A DNA stretch of 64,000 nucleotides from Gnetum montanum (taxonomy: Eukaryota > Streptophyta > Gnetopsida > Gnetales > Gnetaceae): positions 268,131 to 332,130 of the forward strand of contig MNCI01022125.1 of assembly GCA_015680685.1 (NCBI GenBank), read 5' to 3'. The position numbers and the translations under genes are program-made. The notes below the pieces were generated by a model. That model worked only from the letters and a program-made list of their open reading frames with translations. It was not told the origin of the DNA and searched no databases. The number at the start of each line of letters is the position of its first letter. Position 1 is the first letter of the stretch. Of the stretch, positions 62,270-64,000 are shown in pieces.

Positions 62270-64000
62270 AAGTAGTGTCTCATCAGTGACTAACTTAATA
62301 ACTATCAAATATGTAGGAAAGCATGGTTGATTTAAACTAATAAAGAGAGCGATAGATAGTGTGAAAAAAGGGGGTGATAGAACTTCAAACAATTAAGAAT
62401 ATATAGAAGGTAGATTAGGATCTATACCTTATCATAATGCTTTTTACTTAATGTGTAACAATAGCGGAGTAGCCTTGTGGTGGGACACTCTTATTTGGCA
62501 GGTTACATCTACCCTATTAAGGTGAAGGGGTTATGCTACCAGCCTCTATGTTCATTTGCTCCAATTTTTTTTTAAAATTATTTAGTTAATTTTTAGGTAA
62601 ATAGTGATTGATTTAGGATCCATGCCCAATAGACCTTCCATCCATTATGAATGCAAGGAAGGGTTGATTAGGATCCATGCCCAATTAAATGAAAACCAAA
62701 AACTAAAGTAGAGCATTAGGGATTTGATAATTTAGTTATTTTAGGCACAATAGATTTGAACTTTTTTGTTCTATTTTAAATACTTGGTTATTTAGTTATT
62801 TTTAATCTTAAATTATTTGGTTATTTATTCATCAATATTAACCATTGGATAATGGATATTATGAAATAAAAGTTTGTGAGCATCCATAGAGAATTTTAAA
62901 AACAAACACAAATGATATAAAAGATGTAGTAAATACAAATTACAATTAAGACTATAATTAAAATAGATTAAATTATCTTCACGAATATTAACATTAGAGA
63001 AGATGTATAAGCCTTTAAAATTTAACAAGTATGATGGTTATTTTATGTGAAACTAAAAATAAAATTATATTACATTTATATAAACCCAAAGGATTTATGA
63101 AACAAACTAGTTTAGCTATATATTTATGATATGTATCTACTATTTATCCAAGAAATTTTTTTTCTATTTTAAAATAATGAATACCAAAATCAATTCATTG
63201 ATAATTGATTTTCATGTTGAAAAAAAAAATTAAAACCAATGTTAAATAATTCTTACCATGTCAGTTATTAAGCTTGAAGCTGTGTGTTATAATTAGTCGA
63301 GTCATTACATAACTATAATAAATCTTGCTATAAAGTTCATCTCTTGCAGTATGATAATAATAATTTATTTTCTTTGATAAAGTTTAGCCAATTGGTAATT
63401 GGCCTCTTCATCAAAATAAGCTTATGCAAAATACATTAATAGCAATAAATCTAAAGTACAATAGATTTATCCAATAGTCATGTAACTTGAACAATTCTTC
63501 TATATAATTCCTAAGAACCAACAATGGTAAGTTCAATAGCTAATACAAAGATTAACTAAACATTTGTCCTTCTAGTATGAGAAAATTTGTTTTACAACAT
63601 TCTAATAATACATTCTTCTTCTACCATAATAAACACAATTAACATATTTTGTCTTGGTGCAACATGAGCTTTCTGAGAATTCTAATGTCACAACCTTTTT
63701 GATAAGTTCATTATTTTTTTTTTTTTCATATAACATAACATCAACTAAGATGTCATGTCATTCTTGTAGCTTATCTAAAATAGAAAGCACTAAAAGCCTT
63801 GTATTATGCAATATAAATTTATCATGAAAATTATTATGGATATATAACAAGAGAATGATAAACCAGCTTTATCAATGACAACTATGTAAGGAAGAAATGT
63901 ATTCAATGCATGCAAATTCATTGTTTATCATAGTAATATCAATTTCTTGTATGACTTCATGGTCTTTTGGTTGTATTAGTTGTTTCAAAATAACACGCGA
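62270..64000. other. AT-rich, no recognised gene
   Basis: A stretch at about 62,463-62,560 (GTAGCCTTGTGGTGGGACAC ... TTATGCTACCAGCC, then a T-run) looks like a tRNA-derived SINE, at low confidence. Otherwise only short frames and A/T-rich low complexity. Confidence 0.4.

Overview
The window is plant nuclear DNA, most like a large, transposon-rich genome, probably a gymnosperm. The evidence is plant-type gene families with GT-AG and GC-AG introns, one intron of about 21 kb filled with nested retrotransposons, and several plant retroelement lineages. The species call is inference. No prokaryotic, organellar or viral gene was recognised.

Host genes: (1) 3,885-32,220, minus strand: the first seven exons of a PLP-dependent aromatic amino acid decarboxylase/aldehyde synthase gene. 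All joins are in frame, the PLP-binding lysine is present, and the C-terminal exons lie beyond the left edge. (2) 48,127-49,817, minus: a complete two-exon 2-oxoglutarate/Fe(II) dioxygenase of 358 aa. (3) 50,144-50,214, plus: tRNA-Gly(GCC). (4) 51,788-56,075, minus: a complete 15-exon MCM7 replicative helicase subunit of 719 aa, with three E2F-like sites just upstream.

Mobile DNA by region. 1-1.9 kb: a LINE ORF1 relic split by a solo LTR with a perfect target-site duplication. 2.0-2.65 kb: a LINE 3' fragment. 6.6-9.3 kb (intron 4 of the decarboxylase): a long imperfect inverted repeat. 11.3-25.3 kb (intron 1): a LINE split by a Ty3/gypsy element, whose 5' LTR is itself split by a solo LTR, giving a three-level nest. 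28-31.5 kb: another LINE carrying a solo LTR. 32.6-38.2 kb: an end-to-end L1-type LINE with an 18-bp duplication, inserted 383 bp upstream of the decarboxylase start codon. 39.4-44.7 kb: a tangle of LTRs and gag from one family whose LTRs begin TGATGA and end TCATCA. 45.9-47.1 kb: a PIF1/Helitron-type helicase relic. 56.75-56.95 kb: a LINE 3' end. 58.3-62.3 kb: a gag-only LTR element interrupted by another solo LTR.

No wholly new system stands out. The most unusual structures are the TGATGA LTR family, which combines a conserved TATA-R-U5 region with different repeat-rich U3 modules (one rich in GCGATATCGC palindromes), the long inverted repeat in decarboxylase intron 4, and the very large GC-AG intron 1 kept in frame despite repeated nested insertions. 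All ORF readings were made by eye, and no database search was possible.
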